From Sphingopyxis sp. H115 (GTDB lineage Bacteria > Pseudomonadota > Alphaproteobacteria > Sphingomonadales > Sphingomonadaceae): DNA of 64,000 nt. The translations under genes were made by a program, and so were the position numbers. The notes under the pieces are model-generated. The model made no database searches, was not told where the DNA came from, and saw only the letters and a list, made by a program, of their open reading frames with translations. This document shows positions 43,609 through 52,339 of this stretch, one piece after another. Position 1 is the first letter of the stretch, and each line of letters opens with the position of its first letter. Location: positions 1 to 64,000 of the forward strand of contig NZ_LNSA01000013.1 in assembly GCF_001468465.1 (NCBI RefSeq), given 5' to 3'.

Positions 43609-43693
43609 CTTCGTTCCTTCGTCACTACGACGAAGCCCCAACCCTCCTTAAATCACAACCTCAAATCTGTGCCATTGGTGCTGACGGGGGACA

Positions 43694-43735
43694 GTTCGCC
43701 AGACAACGATTTCTCGGACATAAGCGGAACATGGG
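43694..43735 (+). repeat. Left inverted repeat of the mercury transposon
   Basis: Reads inward with ACAACGATTT, CGGACATAA and GAACAT at the same spacing as the right repeat. It ends at the tnpA stop and begins right after the IS3 end. Confidence 0.75.
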
Positions 43736-46705
43736 CTACGCTACACGCTTCAACCGCGCCATTGGCTCGTTGAGTGGGTGGAATTCACCTGCTGGAAGTC
43801 GCCTGGCCTGCTCCCAGAGGTAATCGCCGGTCAGACTGATGTGCGCCCAGCCCATCGGAGAAAGGTGCGCAAGCAGTGCCGCATCGAACGTCGTGCCGAC
43901 AGCGTTGAGGTGCTTGGCGGCGCGGTCGAGATAGACCGTGTTCCAGTAGGAAATCGCCGCGATCAGCAAGTTCAGCCCAGATGCACGAAATTCCTGATTT
44001 TCCAGCGAGCGATCGGTGAACCGGCCCTGCCGGTTGGTATAGATGGCGGCGGCAAGCGTGTGCCGCGCTTCGCCTTTGTTGAGACCGGCCTGACAGGCAC
44101 GGCGCAGTTCCGGTTGTTCGAGCCAATCGAGCGTGAACAAAGTGCGCTCGATACGGCCCAGTTCAGCCAATGCAAAATCCAGCCTGTTCTGGCGTTTGTA
44201 GGCGGCAAGCTTTCGCAAGATTACTGACGGCGCCACCGTGCCATCCTTGATTGAGGCGACAATCCTGACGATGTCATCCCAATCAGCCTCGATCGCTGCG
44301 GTTTTGATGGTGCGGCCCATCAGGCTTTCGATGCCCTTGTATGTCGATGGCGCAGCGATCGAACCCAGTTTGCGGTCGGCAATATCGCGCAGTCGGGGCG
44401 CAAAGCGGAACCCGAGCAGGTGGCAGAGTGCGAAAACATGATCGGTCGCGCCGCCGGTATCGGTATAGTGCTCATGCAACGGAAGGTTGCCAGCGCCCAG
44501 GACAAGGCCGTCGAGCACGTAGGGCGCTTCACCTGCCGTCGCGGACATGATCCGTGATCCGAATGATGCGAAGTGATCGGAAAGGTGGGAATAGATTTTC
44601 ACGCCAGGTTCGGTTCCATATTTGGCATTGACGTCCGCCGCCCCCGAACGGCTCCGCCCCGACCGGAAGAACTGGCCATCGGACGACGAACTGGTGCCAG
44701 CACCCCAATGCCGCGCGAAGGGTAACTCGTGGTGGGCTGAGATAATCATGGCCAGTGCGGCCTGATAATTGTCGGGGGAAAGGTACCAGTTGTGGGTCCA
44801 TGCGAGCTGGGCATAGCTGACGCCTTCGCTGGCATTGGCCATCCTCTCCAGCCCGAGGTTGGTGCCGTCAGCCAGAATTGCGGCGAGTACCGTGCTGGGG
44901 TTGTCATGCTCCTTGCCTGAACGCAGGTCACGGAATGCGTTCAAAAAACCAGTGCGTTCGGCGACTTCAAGCAGCAGCTCGGTGATGCGCACGCGGGGAA
45001 GCAGGGTATCGAGCTTACGATCGAGGGCTTCAGCTTCCGGTGGGGTGACAGGCGGCATTTTCTGAAGCTTGAGCCGGTCTCGTTCGAGCGACACTCCCTC
45101 AAGCTTGTTTGCTTTCAACTGTTTGGCAAATCGGCGCAGCCGCCAGTCAAGATTTCGTGACCGGTCAGCGAGGTAGGACGCAGCATTTGAATCGAACGGA
45201 AGCGCATCCGCCACTTTGGCGGCGTCGCGCCGACCCAGCAAATAGGCATCGAAGCGCTGATAGTTGCGGGTTCCCTCGATCCATACATCACCGGCGCGCA
45301 AACGATCACGCAAGGTTGCCATGATCGCAATTTCATAACGTCGGCGGTCGATACGGCCGCTTTCGGTGATGAGACGCTTCCACTGCCGATTGGGGAATGG
45401 CAGTGGAACGCCATCGGGAAGGTCGCGCGACTTTCGTGTGTTCGCATCGCGAATGACATCGATGGCTTTGATCAGTGCCGTCCCTGTTCCAGACGCCTTG
45501 AAGGTGAAGGCGTCCAGAAATGCCGGGCTGAAACGCCGTAGCGTGGCGTAACGCTCGGTTGCCGTTACCAGTGCGTCCTCGCCGGCAAGATCAGCAAGGG
45601 CATCTACTTGGGCCTTTGCCGCAACAAGCCGGTGCCAGCCCACCGCTTCGTCAATCAATTCGAGCGGATCGCCGCCATTCTGGACAGCCTCATCAAGTGC
45701 TGTAATCGTGGCGCCAAACAGCCGCATGAGTTGCCCCACCGACTGAATACTATCTTGGTAGCGACGCTCGCGCCCACGCCGCGCGCGCGTGAACATGCCG
45801 CCGATAAGTCGGTCAAACATTTGGATCGCGCCATCGGCAAGTCTGGCCTCAAGGTCGATCACTGCGGCCGTCAACGTCGCCCGCCTGCGATTGACGCTGT
45901 AATCCGAAAGCAGGAATGCCGGTGCCACGCCGCCCTCGCGGACAAATTGGGCAAAGCGGAATTCCGGAATGGCGCCCCCAACTACCGGGTGGATACCTAT
46001 GCCGCGAACATAGCGCAGGCGCTCAAGCAAGCCATTGATATTGGCCGCAGTCGGGGCTTCTTCGAAATTACGCAACCACGCCAGCGGTGTCATGCCGAAA
46101 TCCGGGTTGTTGATTACGAGTTCGTCTAGCCGTGTCAGTTCAGCAGAGCTGAGGCCTTCGACGATTGCGGCTGCGGCAGCTTTGCGTGCGCGTGCCCGGC
46201 CAGCAAGACCGGCGCGTTCCAGTGTGTCGCCTGACGGAAGAATGAACCGCTCACCCTTCAGGCCAACCATGAGGGCGCGAACAATCGGTTCACCTCTGTC
46301 TGTATACTCGGCGGCTTGCGCGGCAAGATTCAGGGCAAGTGCCAGGTCGCCGCGTCGAAACGGGCGTATGCCAAGATAACGCGCCACGAGATCGGCATGA
46401 TCGGTACGGGTTTGCGCGCGCTGACCATATGCAGAGAAGGAGGAAGGATCGACGAATAACTGTGCCGCGAGGTACTGAAGAATGACGTCGGGAAGCCCGA
46501 TCTCGGGTTGCAGACCAAAGCCGGGATGTCGCATCAAAGCGATTTGTGCAGCCAGACCGAGGCGATTTGCTGGACCATAGCGGCGCCCAACCAATTCAAC
46601 ATCTTCCGCAGAAAGGGTATAATGCCCAATGATCGCGGTTTCTTGGACAGGAGGATCGAACAGGCGCCGGCGCTCGTCTCCGGTCAGAAGTCGGCGTCGT
46701 GCCAT
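43736..46705 (-). CDS. tnpA: Tn3-family transposase (TnpA) of the mercury transposon
   Basis: 989 aa; N-terminal DUF4158 (LLTGDERRRLFDPPVQETAI), C-terminal DDE_Tnp_Tn3 with GAGTSSSSDGQFF, YSHLSDHFASF, DHVFALCHLLGFRFAPRL and SPMGWAHISLTGDYLW. Full length. It is clearly different from the first TnpA (shared only at family motifs), so the two Tn3 elements are independent. ATG 46705 is the canonical start; earlier ATGs run into the merA/tnpA spacer. Confidence 0.95.
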   Translation of the reverse strand: MARRRLLTGDERRRLFDPPVQETAIIGHYTLSAEDVELVGRRYGPANRLGLAAQIALMRHPGFGLQPEIGLPDVILQYLAAQLFVDPSSFSAYGQRAQTRTDHADLVARYLGIRPFRRGDLALALNLAAQAAEYTDRGEPIVRALMVGLKGERFILPSGDTLERAGLAGRARARKAAAAAIVEGLSSAELTRLDELVINNPDFGMTPLAWLRNFEEAPTAANINGLLERLRYVRGIGIHPVVGGAIPEFRFAQFVREGGVAPAFLLSDYSVNRRRATLTAAVIDLEARLADGAIQMFDRLIGGMFTRARRGRERRYQDSIQSVGQLMRLFGATITALDEAVQNGGDPLELIDEAVGWHRLVAAKAQVDALADLAGEDALVTATERYATLRRFSPAFLDAFTFKASGTGTALIKAIDVIRDANTRKSRDLPDGVPLPFPNRQWKRLITESGRIDRRRYEIAIMATLRDRLRAGDVWIEGTRNYQRFDAYLLGRRDAAKVADALPFDSNAASYLADRSRNLDWRLRRFAKQLKANKLEGVSLERDRLKLQKMPPVTPPEAEALDRKLDTLLPRVRITELLLEVAERTGFLNAFRDLRSGKEHDNPSTVLAAILADGTNLGLERMANASEGVSYAQLAWTHNWYLSPDNYQAALAMIISAHHELPFARHWGAGTSSSSDGQFFRSGRSRSGAADVNAKYGTEPGVKIYSHLSDHFASFGSRIMSATAGEAPYVLDGLVLGAGNLPLHEHYTDTGGATDHVFALCHLLGFRFAPRLRDIADRKLGSIAAPSTYKGIESLMGRTIKTAAIEADWDDIVRIVASIKDGTVAPSVILRKLAAYKRQNRLDFALAELGRIERTLFTLDWLEQPELRRACQAGLNKGEARHTLAAAIYTNRQGRFTDRSLENQEFRASGLNLLIAAISYWNTVYLDRAAKHLNAVGTTFDAALLAHLSPMGWAHISLTGDYLWEQARRLPAGEFHPLNEPMARLKRVA

Positions 46706-46796
46706 TTTGCTCTCCCGCTGAGGCGAATAACAAAATTGACACCAAAGCGGCTTGCACTGGAGGGAGGCCATTCGTTGCCGGTTGATCCCCGAGCAA

Positions 46797-48215
46797 TCAC
46801 CCGGCGCAGCAAGACAGTTTGGCGACATCCTTATCAAACGTTTGGGCCGCCAGTTTGAGGCCTTCCACAGTGGTCAGGTAAGGAAATATCGTTGCACCCA
46901 ATTCCAGGGTGGTCATGCCGTGTTTGATCGCCAGCACCAGTGTCTGGATCGAATCCGCGCCTTCGGGTGCCATGATCTGGCCGCCCAGCAAACGGTCGTT
47001 CGCCTTGTCGGCAATCAGTTTGATGAGACCCCGCGTATCGCGTGCTGCCAGTGCCCTTGGCACAGCATCGAGCGGGAGCAGCGAAACCTTGATGTCCAGG
47101 CCTTGCGCCCGTGCTGTCGTTTCAGTGAGGCCGGCGCTGGCGACTTGCGGGTCGGTGAAGACGACGGATGGCATGGAGGAATTGTCGTAGCGGTATTGGT
47201 TGCCCGTCACCGCGTTGCGCGCGGCCAGTTTTGCGCCATAGGCGGCCATGTAGACGAACTGGTCCCGTCCCGTTACATCGCCCGCCGCGTAAATGCCTGG
47301 AACCGACGTTTCGAGGTGGTCATCGACGACGATTCCACCATTACGGGCAAGCACTATGCCGCGCTCCTCCAGCCCAAGCCCGTCGCTATTGGGTCGGCGT
47401 CCGGTGGCGATGAGCACCTGTTCCGCCGCGACGGTGTCACAATGCCCCTCGCAGGTCAATTCGACCCCGCTCTGTGTTTGGGCGATACGCTGATAGCCGA
47501 CACCTGCGCAAACCCGCACGCCCTCGGCTTCCAAATAGTTTTTCAGCGCGGCACTCACTTCCGGGTCCATTTCGGGGAGCAGGCGGCTTCGGCAGCAGAT
47601 GGTGACATCAACGCCCAGACGCGAAAACATCTGTCCCAGTTCTACCCCGATCACCCCGCCACCGATCACCAGCAGCGATTTGGGCAAGCGATCCAGCGCC
47701 AGCGCCGATGTGCTGGTTAGGTAGGGCACGCTGTCCATCCCCGGAATCGGCGGCACGGCGGCGTGCGCACCCATCGCCAATATGACCTTGCCGACCTTCA
47801 TGGGCGCATCGCCGACAATCAGCGCACCATCGGCAAAGCGTGCCTTGCCCTCGATATAGCTCACACCTTCATAGGCGGGCAGCAGATCGACATATTTTTT
47901 TTGGCGCAGCGTCGTGACAAGATCGTCCTTCGACGCCGCCAATACGGACCAGTCATCCATCTGGACAGCGCCCCCAAGGCCGGGAAAGCGCGCGGCGGCA
48001 AGCCCACCATGCACCGCTTCGGCGGCGCGGATCAGCGTCTTGGAAGGAACGCAGCCAACATTGACACAGGTGCCGCCAATCGTGCCGTGACCGACGAGCG
48101 CCACTTTCGCGCCCAGATCGGCAGCGGCGATCGCGGCGGAGAACCCGGCAGAACCCGCGCCGATGACGGCCACGTCAAATCCTTCCTGCCCGGGGCGGTT
48201 GCAACAGTCGTTCAT
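46797..48215 (-). CDS. merA: Mercuric reductase MerA (no N-terminal HMA domain)
   Basis: 472 aa. FAD-binding GAGSAGFSAA, redox-active C50/C55 in GGTCVNVGCVPSK, NADPH-binding GGGVIGVELGQMFSRLG, and the C-terminal Hg-binding pair C469-C470 (LSCCAG). It reduces Hg(II) to volatile Hg(0) in the cytoplasm using NADPH. Unlike Tn501 MerA it lacks the N-terminal metal-binding repeat, but starts with its own Cys pair (MNDCCN). Third gene of the merTPA transcript. Confidence 0.95.
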   Translation of the reverse strand: MNDCCNRPGQEGFDVAVIGAGSAGFSAAIAAADLGAKVALVGHGTIGGTCVNVGCVPSKTLIRAAEAVHGGLAAARFPGLGGAVQMDDWSVLAASKDDLVTTLRQKKYVDLLPAYEGVSYIEGKARFADGALIVGDAPMKVGKVILAMGAHAAVPPIPGMDSVPYLTSTSALALDRLPKSLLVIGGGVIGVELGQMFSRLGVDVTICCRSRLLPEMDPEVSAALKNYLEAEGVRVCAGVGYQRIAQTQSGVELTCEGHCDTVAAEQVLIATGRRPNSDGLGLEERGIVLARNGGIVVDDHLETSVPGIYAAGDVTGRDQFVYMAAYGAKLAARNAVTGNQYRYDNSSMPSVVFTDPQVASAGLTETTARAQGLDIKVSLLPLDAVPRALAARDTRGLIKLIADKANDRLLGGQIMAPEGADSIQTLVLAIKHGMTTLELGATIFPYLTTVEGLKLAAQTFDKDVAKLSCCAG

Positions 48216-48252
48216 TGCTTATCGCTTTCTTGAGGCGCTGGCGGCGCCCCGC

Positions 48253-48582
48253 TCAGTTTTGAATAGCGCGCGCCGGATAACCCGCGTTGGTTGATGCAGC
48301 GGCAATCGCAGCAGCATTGGTGCGGCGCGGGTTATAGGTTGCGCGCGCGATCTTGGCTGCGAAATCGACCGTGACCGCCGTTACCCCGGCGACGCCTTCC
48401 ATCGCCTTCTTCACGGTGATCGGGCAGGTGGCGCAGGTCATGTTCTCTATGGCAAAGGTGGTTTGCTTCTGAGCGGTTGCGGTAGCCGCGGGGCGATCTT
48501 GCGCCGTGCCACTAACTGCATAGGCGACCCCGCCGCCAGCCATAGCCAGCACGGCCATAGCGATACATACTGTCTTTTTCAT
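48253..48582 (-). CDS. merP: Periplasmic mercury-binding protein MerP
   Basis: 109 aa: signal peptide (residues 1-23), a short Ala/Thr/Gln linker, and an HMA domain with C50-x-x-C53 in NMTCATCPITV. It binds Hg(II) in the periplasm and passes it to MerT. 12 bp after merT. Confidence 0.93.
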   Translation of the reverse strand: MKKTVCIAMAVLAMAGGGVAYAVSGTAQDRPAATATAQKQTTFAIENMTCATCPITVKKAMEGVAGVTAVTVDFAAKIARATYNPRRTNAAAIAAASTNAGYPARAIQN

Positions 48583-48594
48583 GGGTATTTCCTT

Positions 48595-48990
48595 TCAATA
48601 GAACCAGGGTGCCCACCAGTCGATGGTGAGCGCCAGGATGGCGACGGCAAGGCCCAGCCACAGCACCGCCTTGGTGGTCCAAGCCGATTGTGGACGAGCG
48701 CAGTAGGAACCGTCTTCACAGGGCGGTTTCGGCTTGAAATAGACATGCCAGAAGCCGTAGCCGAGCAGCGCGAGCGTTACGCCTGCGACATAGGGCTTGT
48801 AAGGTTCGAGCGCCGTCAGGTTGGCGATCCACGCGCCGGAAATTCCGAGCATAACCAACAGTAGCGGGACGACGCAGCAAGCCGAGGCGAGCCCCGCGCC
48901 GATCAATGCGCCCGCCGCAACCCAGTTTGCCTGCTTCGGCTCGTGGTTTTCGGTGAGGGCTGGCTGTCCCGCTTCCGGCGTTGAGACCAT
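48595..48990 (-). CDS. merT: Mercury transporter MerT
   Basis: 131 aa with three membrane segments; C38-C39 lie in the first (GLASACCVVPLLLVML) and C91/C97 in the cytoplasmic loop (PPCEDGSYCARP). It moves Hg(II) from MerP across the inner membrane to MerA. ATG 48990; a longer frame to 49134 would cover the mer operator and is rejected. Confidence 0.93.
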   Translation of the reverse strand: MVSTPEAGQPALTENHEPKQANWVAAGALIGAGLASACCVVPLLLVMLGISGAWIANLTALEPYKPYVAGVTLALLGYGFWHVYFKPKPPCEDGSYCARPQSAWTTKAVLWLGLAVAILALTIDWWAPWFY

Positions 48991-49024
48991 GGCTTGAATC
49001 CCTTGTTCCAACTGAGTGATTCGC

Positions 49025-49055
49025 AGTGTAGGCTCTGTAGCCACTACAGACTCAA
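49025..49055 (-). promoter_or_regulatory. MerR-controlled mer promoter/operator
   Basis: On the reverse strand: -35 TTGAGT (49055-49050), a 19-bp spacer containing the dyad CTGTAG-TGG-CTACAG, and -10 TACACT (49030-49025). The 19-bp spacing with a central dyad is the hallmark of MerR-twisted promoters. It drives merTPA; merR is divergent. Confidence 0.9.
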
Positions 49056-49066
49056 GAGGTATTTTC

Positions 49067-49489
49067 ATGGAGCAACAGGTCGGCATCTTGCGTGCCCAGC
49101 TTGCCCGGAAAACAGGCTGCAATCTCGAAACCATCCGCTATTACGAGAAGGTGGGATTGCTGCCGGGGCCGCCTCGCAGTTCCAACGGCTACCGCGTCTA
49201 TTCGCCGGAACTGGTGCAAAGGTTGCAGTTCATCCTGCGCGCGCGCGACCTTGGCTATGCAATGGATGACATACGGTCATTGTTGTCGCTCACCGATACC
49301 GGTGCACAAACCTGCGCGGAGGTTATGGCGAGAACCGAACTCCACCTTGAAGATGTCCGCCGCCGCATTGCAGATTTGCAGAAGATAGAGGTGACGCTGG
49401 CGACCACGTTAGCCAGATGCACTGGAGATGACGTTGCCGAATGTCCCATCCTGGAAGCACTCCAGTTTTTACCCCATCAAGGCAATTGA
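49067..49489 (+). CDS. merR: Mercury-responsive regulator MerR
   Basis: 140 aa: N-terminal MerR HTH (NLETIRYYEKVGLLPGPPRS, GYRVY), dimerisation helix and Hg-binding cysteines C83, C118 and C126, in register with C82/C117/C126 of Tn501 MerR. Represses and, with Hg(II), activates the divergent merTPA promoter. ATG 49067 has AGAGG upstream. Confidence 0.95.
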   Translation: MEQQVGILRAQLARKTGCNLETIRYYEKVGLLPGPPRSSNGYRVYSPELVQRLQFILRARDLGYAMDDIRSLLSLTDTGAQTCAEVMARTELHLEDVRRRIADLQKIEVTLATTLARCTGDDVAECPILEALQFLPHQGN

Positions 49490-49659
49490 CGCCATCTTTG
49501 AGGGATTTGATTTTGTGATGTCAGCTTGGAGTATAGCCTAACCGGACGTCAGGGCGCTACCGCGGTTTCTGTCAGATTAGGGTACTAAACGGAATTTGTT
49601 GACGAATGTCGTTGCGTATCATAGATTTCAACCTGACATTTTGATGGAGAGAGTGCGCA
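49490..49659 (+). other. Probable res (resolution) site region
   Basis: 170 bp between merR and tnpR without a gene, more A+T-rich than its surroundings, with the repeated elements TGTCAGATTAGG, TTGACGAATGTC and CAACCTGACATTTTG resembling resolvase half-sites. This is the standard position for res next to tnpR; the sub-sites were not resolved by eye. Confidence 0.5.
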
Positions 49660-50220
49660 GTGAAGGGGCAACGGATCGGCTATGTCCGGGTCAGCACGTT
49701 CGATCAGAATGTGGATCGCCAATTGGAAGGTCAGTCGCTCGATCGGACCTTCACCGACAAGGCATCGGGCAAGGACGTCAACCGCCCCCAGCTTGAGGCT
49801 CTGCTCACTTTCGCCCGCGAAGGCGATACCGTCGTCGTCCACAGCATGGATCGGTTGGCCCGCAATCTGGATGACCTGCGCAAGCTGGTCCAGGGCCTCA
49901 CCAAGCGAGGTATCCGGATCGAGTTTGAGAAGGAAAGCCTGTCCTTCTCGGGGGAGGACTCCCCGATGGCCAATCTGATGCTCTCGGTCATGGGTGCGTT
50001 TGCTGAGTTCGAGCGCGCCCTGATCCGCGAACGGCAACGCGAAGGCATTGCGATCGCTCGGCAGCGCGGCGCCTATCGGGGGCGGAAACGGTCGCTCTCG
50101 GATGAGATGATTGCCGATCTGCACCGCCGCGTTGCCGCCGGTGAACGCAAGGCGACCATCGCGCGCGACATGGGCATCAGCCGCGAAACCCTCTACCAGT
50201 ACCTTCGCGCCGCTGCCTGA
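49660..50220 (+). CDS. tnpR: Serine resolvase (TnpR) of the mercury transposon
   Basis: 186 aa, GTG start. Catalytic serine in GYVRVSTFDQ, HSMDRLARNLDDL, the E-helix AEFERALIRERQREGIAIAR and C-terminal HTH (GERKATIARDMGISRETLYQ). Of Tn21/Tn501 resolvase type and distinct from the resolvase at 21203. It stops 3 bp before the right inverted repeat. Confidence 0.95.
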   Translation: MKGQRIGYVRVSTFDQNVDRQLEGQSLDRTFTDKASGKDVNRPQLEALLTFAREGDTVVVHSMDRLARNLDDLRKLVQGLTKRGIRIEFEKESLSFSGEDSPMANLMLSVMGAFAEFERALIRERQREGIAIARQRGAYRGRKRSLSDEMIADLHRRVAAGERKATIARDMGISRETLYQYLRAAA

Positions 50221-50222
50221 CA

Positions 50223-50264
50223 CCAATGTTCACATTATGTCCGGAAAATCGTTGTTCAGCGTAC
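50223..50264 (-). repeat. Right inverted repeat of the mercury transposon
   Basis: Read inward on the reverse strand: GTACGCTGAACAACGATTTT, then CCGGACATAATGTGAACATT. It matches the left repeat over most of 42 bp. Confidence 0.75.
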
Positions 50265-50348
50265 AAAGCTTGAGGTGACGCCTTGCGCAGGTGATCGCCC
50301 AATGGCGCGGGGATGATCGTCGGCAGACCGACGGGATCGATGGGAAGT

Positions 50349-50807
50349 TTATCGCGGGAACGAGGCGGGTAATTGGTACACGGATACCAATCGCGCACGT
50401 TCGCTGTCGGTGATATATTCGCGCCAAGGCTTTGCGACGGTCACGCGAAGCCGGGAGCCCTCACTTTCCAGCCTGATATTCCGAATGTCGGCCGCCGCAG
50501 CGCGTTGTTCCGCGTCATCAGCGTGAAACGCAGCGCCGGTTGCCCAAAGTCGGGCAGGCCAAGGCGCTAGAAAAATCGCGAGAAGCATGCCAATCACGGT
50601 GCCGGTGACGGGCGGCAGCGCAATGACCGCGATAAGCCAGATTGCCATGAAGCATATAGCCGCGCGCGCGAGGACCAGGCGCGGTCGACAGCAGCTCATG
50701 AATGCGATCGCGAGCCAGTGGAACGGGGCGCTTATCAGTACGAGTAGCCCAAGCAACCCAACCGCGCTCGTGATCAGGAACGTGAAAAACGCGAGCAGCT
50801 TGATCAT
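50349..50807 (-). CDS. Hypothetical membrane protein, 152 aa
   Basis: Read leftward; ATG 50807 overlaps the stop of the 300-aa gene (ATGA). Hydrophobic segments at about 4-27, 28-50 and 50-85 (AAICFMAIWLIAVIALPPVT) precede a soluble C-terminal domain (IRNIRLESEGSRLRVTVAKP). No family recognised. It ends 85 bp from the mercury transposon's right repeat. Confidence 0.6.
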   Translation of the reverse strand: MIKLLAFFTFLITSAVGLLGLLVLISAPFHWLAIAFMSCCRPRLVLARAAICFMAIWLIAVIALPPVTGTVIGMLLAIFLAPWPARLWATGAAFHADDAEQRAAAADIRNIRLESEGSRLRVTVAKPWREYITDSERARLVSVYQLPASFPR

Positions 50808-51706
50808 GGCTCGGCTACCGTCACGGTATCGGTATCTTCGGGCGCCGGCGACGCGTCTGGTGTGTTCTCCGTCTCGGTCTCGATGTCATCGAGGAGGGCT
50901 TTGTCGAGTGTCCGTACCAGCAGATTTGCGACCGACTTCCCGTCAAGAGCGACGATACCGCCTATCGTCTCGCGCCCGTAGCTATCGAACTTGGGCGCCT
51001 CACCTGGTTCCTGCCATTTCTTTCCGGTGACAGCAGGCTTCAACTGAAACAGGAAGCGGTCGGGGTTGAGCAGCGCCAGCGAGAGCAGCTCGCCCTTTTC
51101 GCTGTGCCGAATATCCGCGATCGCGCCGATATAGCCGATGCCCAGGTTGTTTTGCTGAAAGGTCGTGAGAACGTGGCAGACGGGCCTATAGCCATGCTGG
51201 GTCGGTCTGAGGTAATGATGGTAGACCCACCCCTGACCATTGAGGTCGGCGCCGTCGAACACGAGGTCGAAGCCGTCATTTGAGACGAACTTCGCGACCA
51301 GAAACGATTCCAGAACAACCAGCATGCTGAACATGGCCAGTTCGTGCATCTCTAGATGCCCGCCGTCGGCATATTGCACCATCGCTGCGATCGGATTGGC
51401 GAATACGGGCTGAAGGAGCCCTTCAGGCCGAAGCAGCGTCTCGATTGGCGTCCACATCATTCCTGTCGCGGGCAGAACATCCGAAATGGCAATAAACAGG
51501 CTCCGCGCCAGCTCGACACACGACCAACCGAGAAAATGGGCCATGAGAGAGACTCCCACGGCGAGCAGCAACGTTGTTGCGGATCCGAGAGGCAATTCGG
51601 GCCGTGCGGCGCCGCTACGCGCGCCTTTCAGATTCCAGAATCCGAGAAAGGTCAAACCGGGTAGCAGAATGAGCATGCTGGCGAGAACGGCCAGCGTGAG
51701 CGTCAT
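50804..51706 (-). CDS. Hypothetical membrane-anchored protein, 300 aa
   Basis: N-terminal hydrophobic segment (LAVLASMLILLPGLTFLGF), a second at about 42-62 and another near 122-140, then a soluble C-terminal region with an SH3-like look (GWVYHHYLRPTQHGYRPVCH, GYIGAIADIR) ending in an acidic Glu/Asp/Thr tail. Family not recognised; the layout is similar to DUF6338-type proteins but that is a guess. Middle gene of a three-gene leftward set. Confidence 0.6.
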   Translation of the reverse strand: MTLTLAVLASMLILLPGLTFLGFWNLKGARSGAARPELPLGSATTLLLAVGVSLMAHFLGWSCVELARSLFIAISDVLPATGMMWTPIETLLRPEGLLQPVFANPIAAMVQYADGGHLEMHELAMFSMLVVLESFLVAKFVSNDGFDLVFDGADLNGQGWVYHHYLRPTQHGYRPVCHVLTTFQQNNLGIGYIGAIADIRHSEKGELLSLALLNPDRFLFQLKPAVTGKKWQEPGEAPKFDSYGRETIGGIVALDGKSVANLLVRTLDKALLDDIETETENTPDASPAPEDTDTVTVAEP

Positions 51707-51709
51707 GAA

Positions 51710-51892
51710 TCAGCTCGCGGCGATATATTTGAAGCGGCCAGTCTGGGGATTCTTGGTGAGCTTCGCAATCAGACCGCGCCGACGGATCGCGGTGCGCTCG
51801 TCCTGCAGGCGCAAGAGCTCGACATAGCCGCCGACCTTGCGGGCGGCTTCGGAGGTTTCTGCCTGTTCGCGAGGGGTGGTCACGCTTGCCAT
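51710..51892 (-). CDS. Small basic protein, 60 aa
   Basis: 60 aa (AARKVGGYVELLRLQDERTA, then IRRRGLIAKLTKNPQTGRFK). Stops 3 bp before the ATG of the 300-aa membrane protein gene, so the two are probably co-transcribed. No domain recognised; compact, basic C-terminal half. Confidence 0.55.
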   Translation of the reverse strand: MASVTTPREQAETSEAARKVGGYVELLRLQDERTAIRRRGLIAKLTKNPQTGRFKYIAAS

Positions 51893-51982
51893 GGCCCCAA
51901 TCTAGTGCGTCCGGCAAAGAAGGTAAAGAGTTCAGACTTTCGCCTCGACGTTGCATCCCGAGGGTCCGGATACGTGTCCGCC

Positions 51983-52318
51983 CTAGAACTTGAACTTGAC
52001 CCCGACCATGACGCGGTTTGCAGTATAGCCGTTGGCCAGCGAGCCAGAGTCGAGATGGACATCGAGGCTCACGCCGTTTCCGACATCGATTTCGGCGCGC
52101 GGCAATCCTTCGGTAACAGCATAGGTGTCAGGCAGGCGTCTCGCCCGATGTTCCTCGGGATCGGGGGCGCAAACCACAATTTCGTTCCCCCTTCCTTCAG
52201 GACACCGGGGTCGGATGGTTTTGAGGTCAATGCGTTCAGCCGCTCGATCGACGCGTTCGAGATCGAGCGAAGGCGCCTCTAGGACGGGCGGCACGGGCGG
52301 CTGTTCCGCGAACGGCAT
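51983..52318 (-). CDS. Hypothetical protein of sphingomonad type, 111 aa
   Basis: Proline-rich N-terminus, then RPRCPEGRGNEIVVCAPDPE, a Cys-containing phrase I associate with small sphingomonad proteins, and a C-terminus that alternates like a beta strand (ANRVMVGVKFKF). No signal peptide in the visible frame; the true start may differ. Codirectional with the 59-aa frame at 52340-52519. Confidence 0.5.
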   Translation of the reverse strand: MPFAEQPPVPPVLEAPSLDLERVDRAAERIDLKTIRPRCPEGRGNEIVVCAPDPEEHRARRLPDTYAVTEGLPRAEIDVGNGVSLDVHLDSGSLANGYTANRVMVGVKFKF

Positions 52319-52339
52319 TTGCCGATTCTAGCTCTAAAT

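Larger units (their letters stand above)
42168..43693 (-). mobile_element. IS3-family insertion sequence (1,526 bp)
   Basis: The ends read TGTCCGTCGTCAGAACATTT (42168, plus strand) and TGTCCCCCGTCAGCACCAAT (43693, reverse strand), both continuing to GGCACAG, so they are imperfect terminal inverted repeats. It contains orfA and orfB with a 4-bp overlap and an A7 slippery run. It truncates trbE on one side and abuts the inverted repeat of the mercury transposon on the other. No 3-bp target duplication is seen (AGC versus GTT). Confidence 0.85.
43694..50264. mobile_element. Tn3-family mercury-resistance transposon (6.57 kb)
   Basis: The ends at 43694-43735 and 50223-50264 are imperfect inverted repeats. 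Contents: tnpA (-), merA (-), merP (-), merT (-), mer operator, merR (+), res region, tnpR (+). tnpA and tnpR sit at opposite ends with mer between them, unlike Tn501/Tn21 where they are adjacent. Right flank AAAGC (50265-50269); the same 5-mer lies at 42163-42167, left of the abutting IS3 element. Confidence 0.85.

Noticed and set aside
46752..47720. 322-codon forward frame antisense to merA
   Set aside because: merA motifs on the reverse strand are unambiguous.
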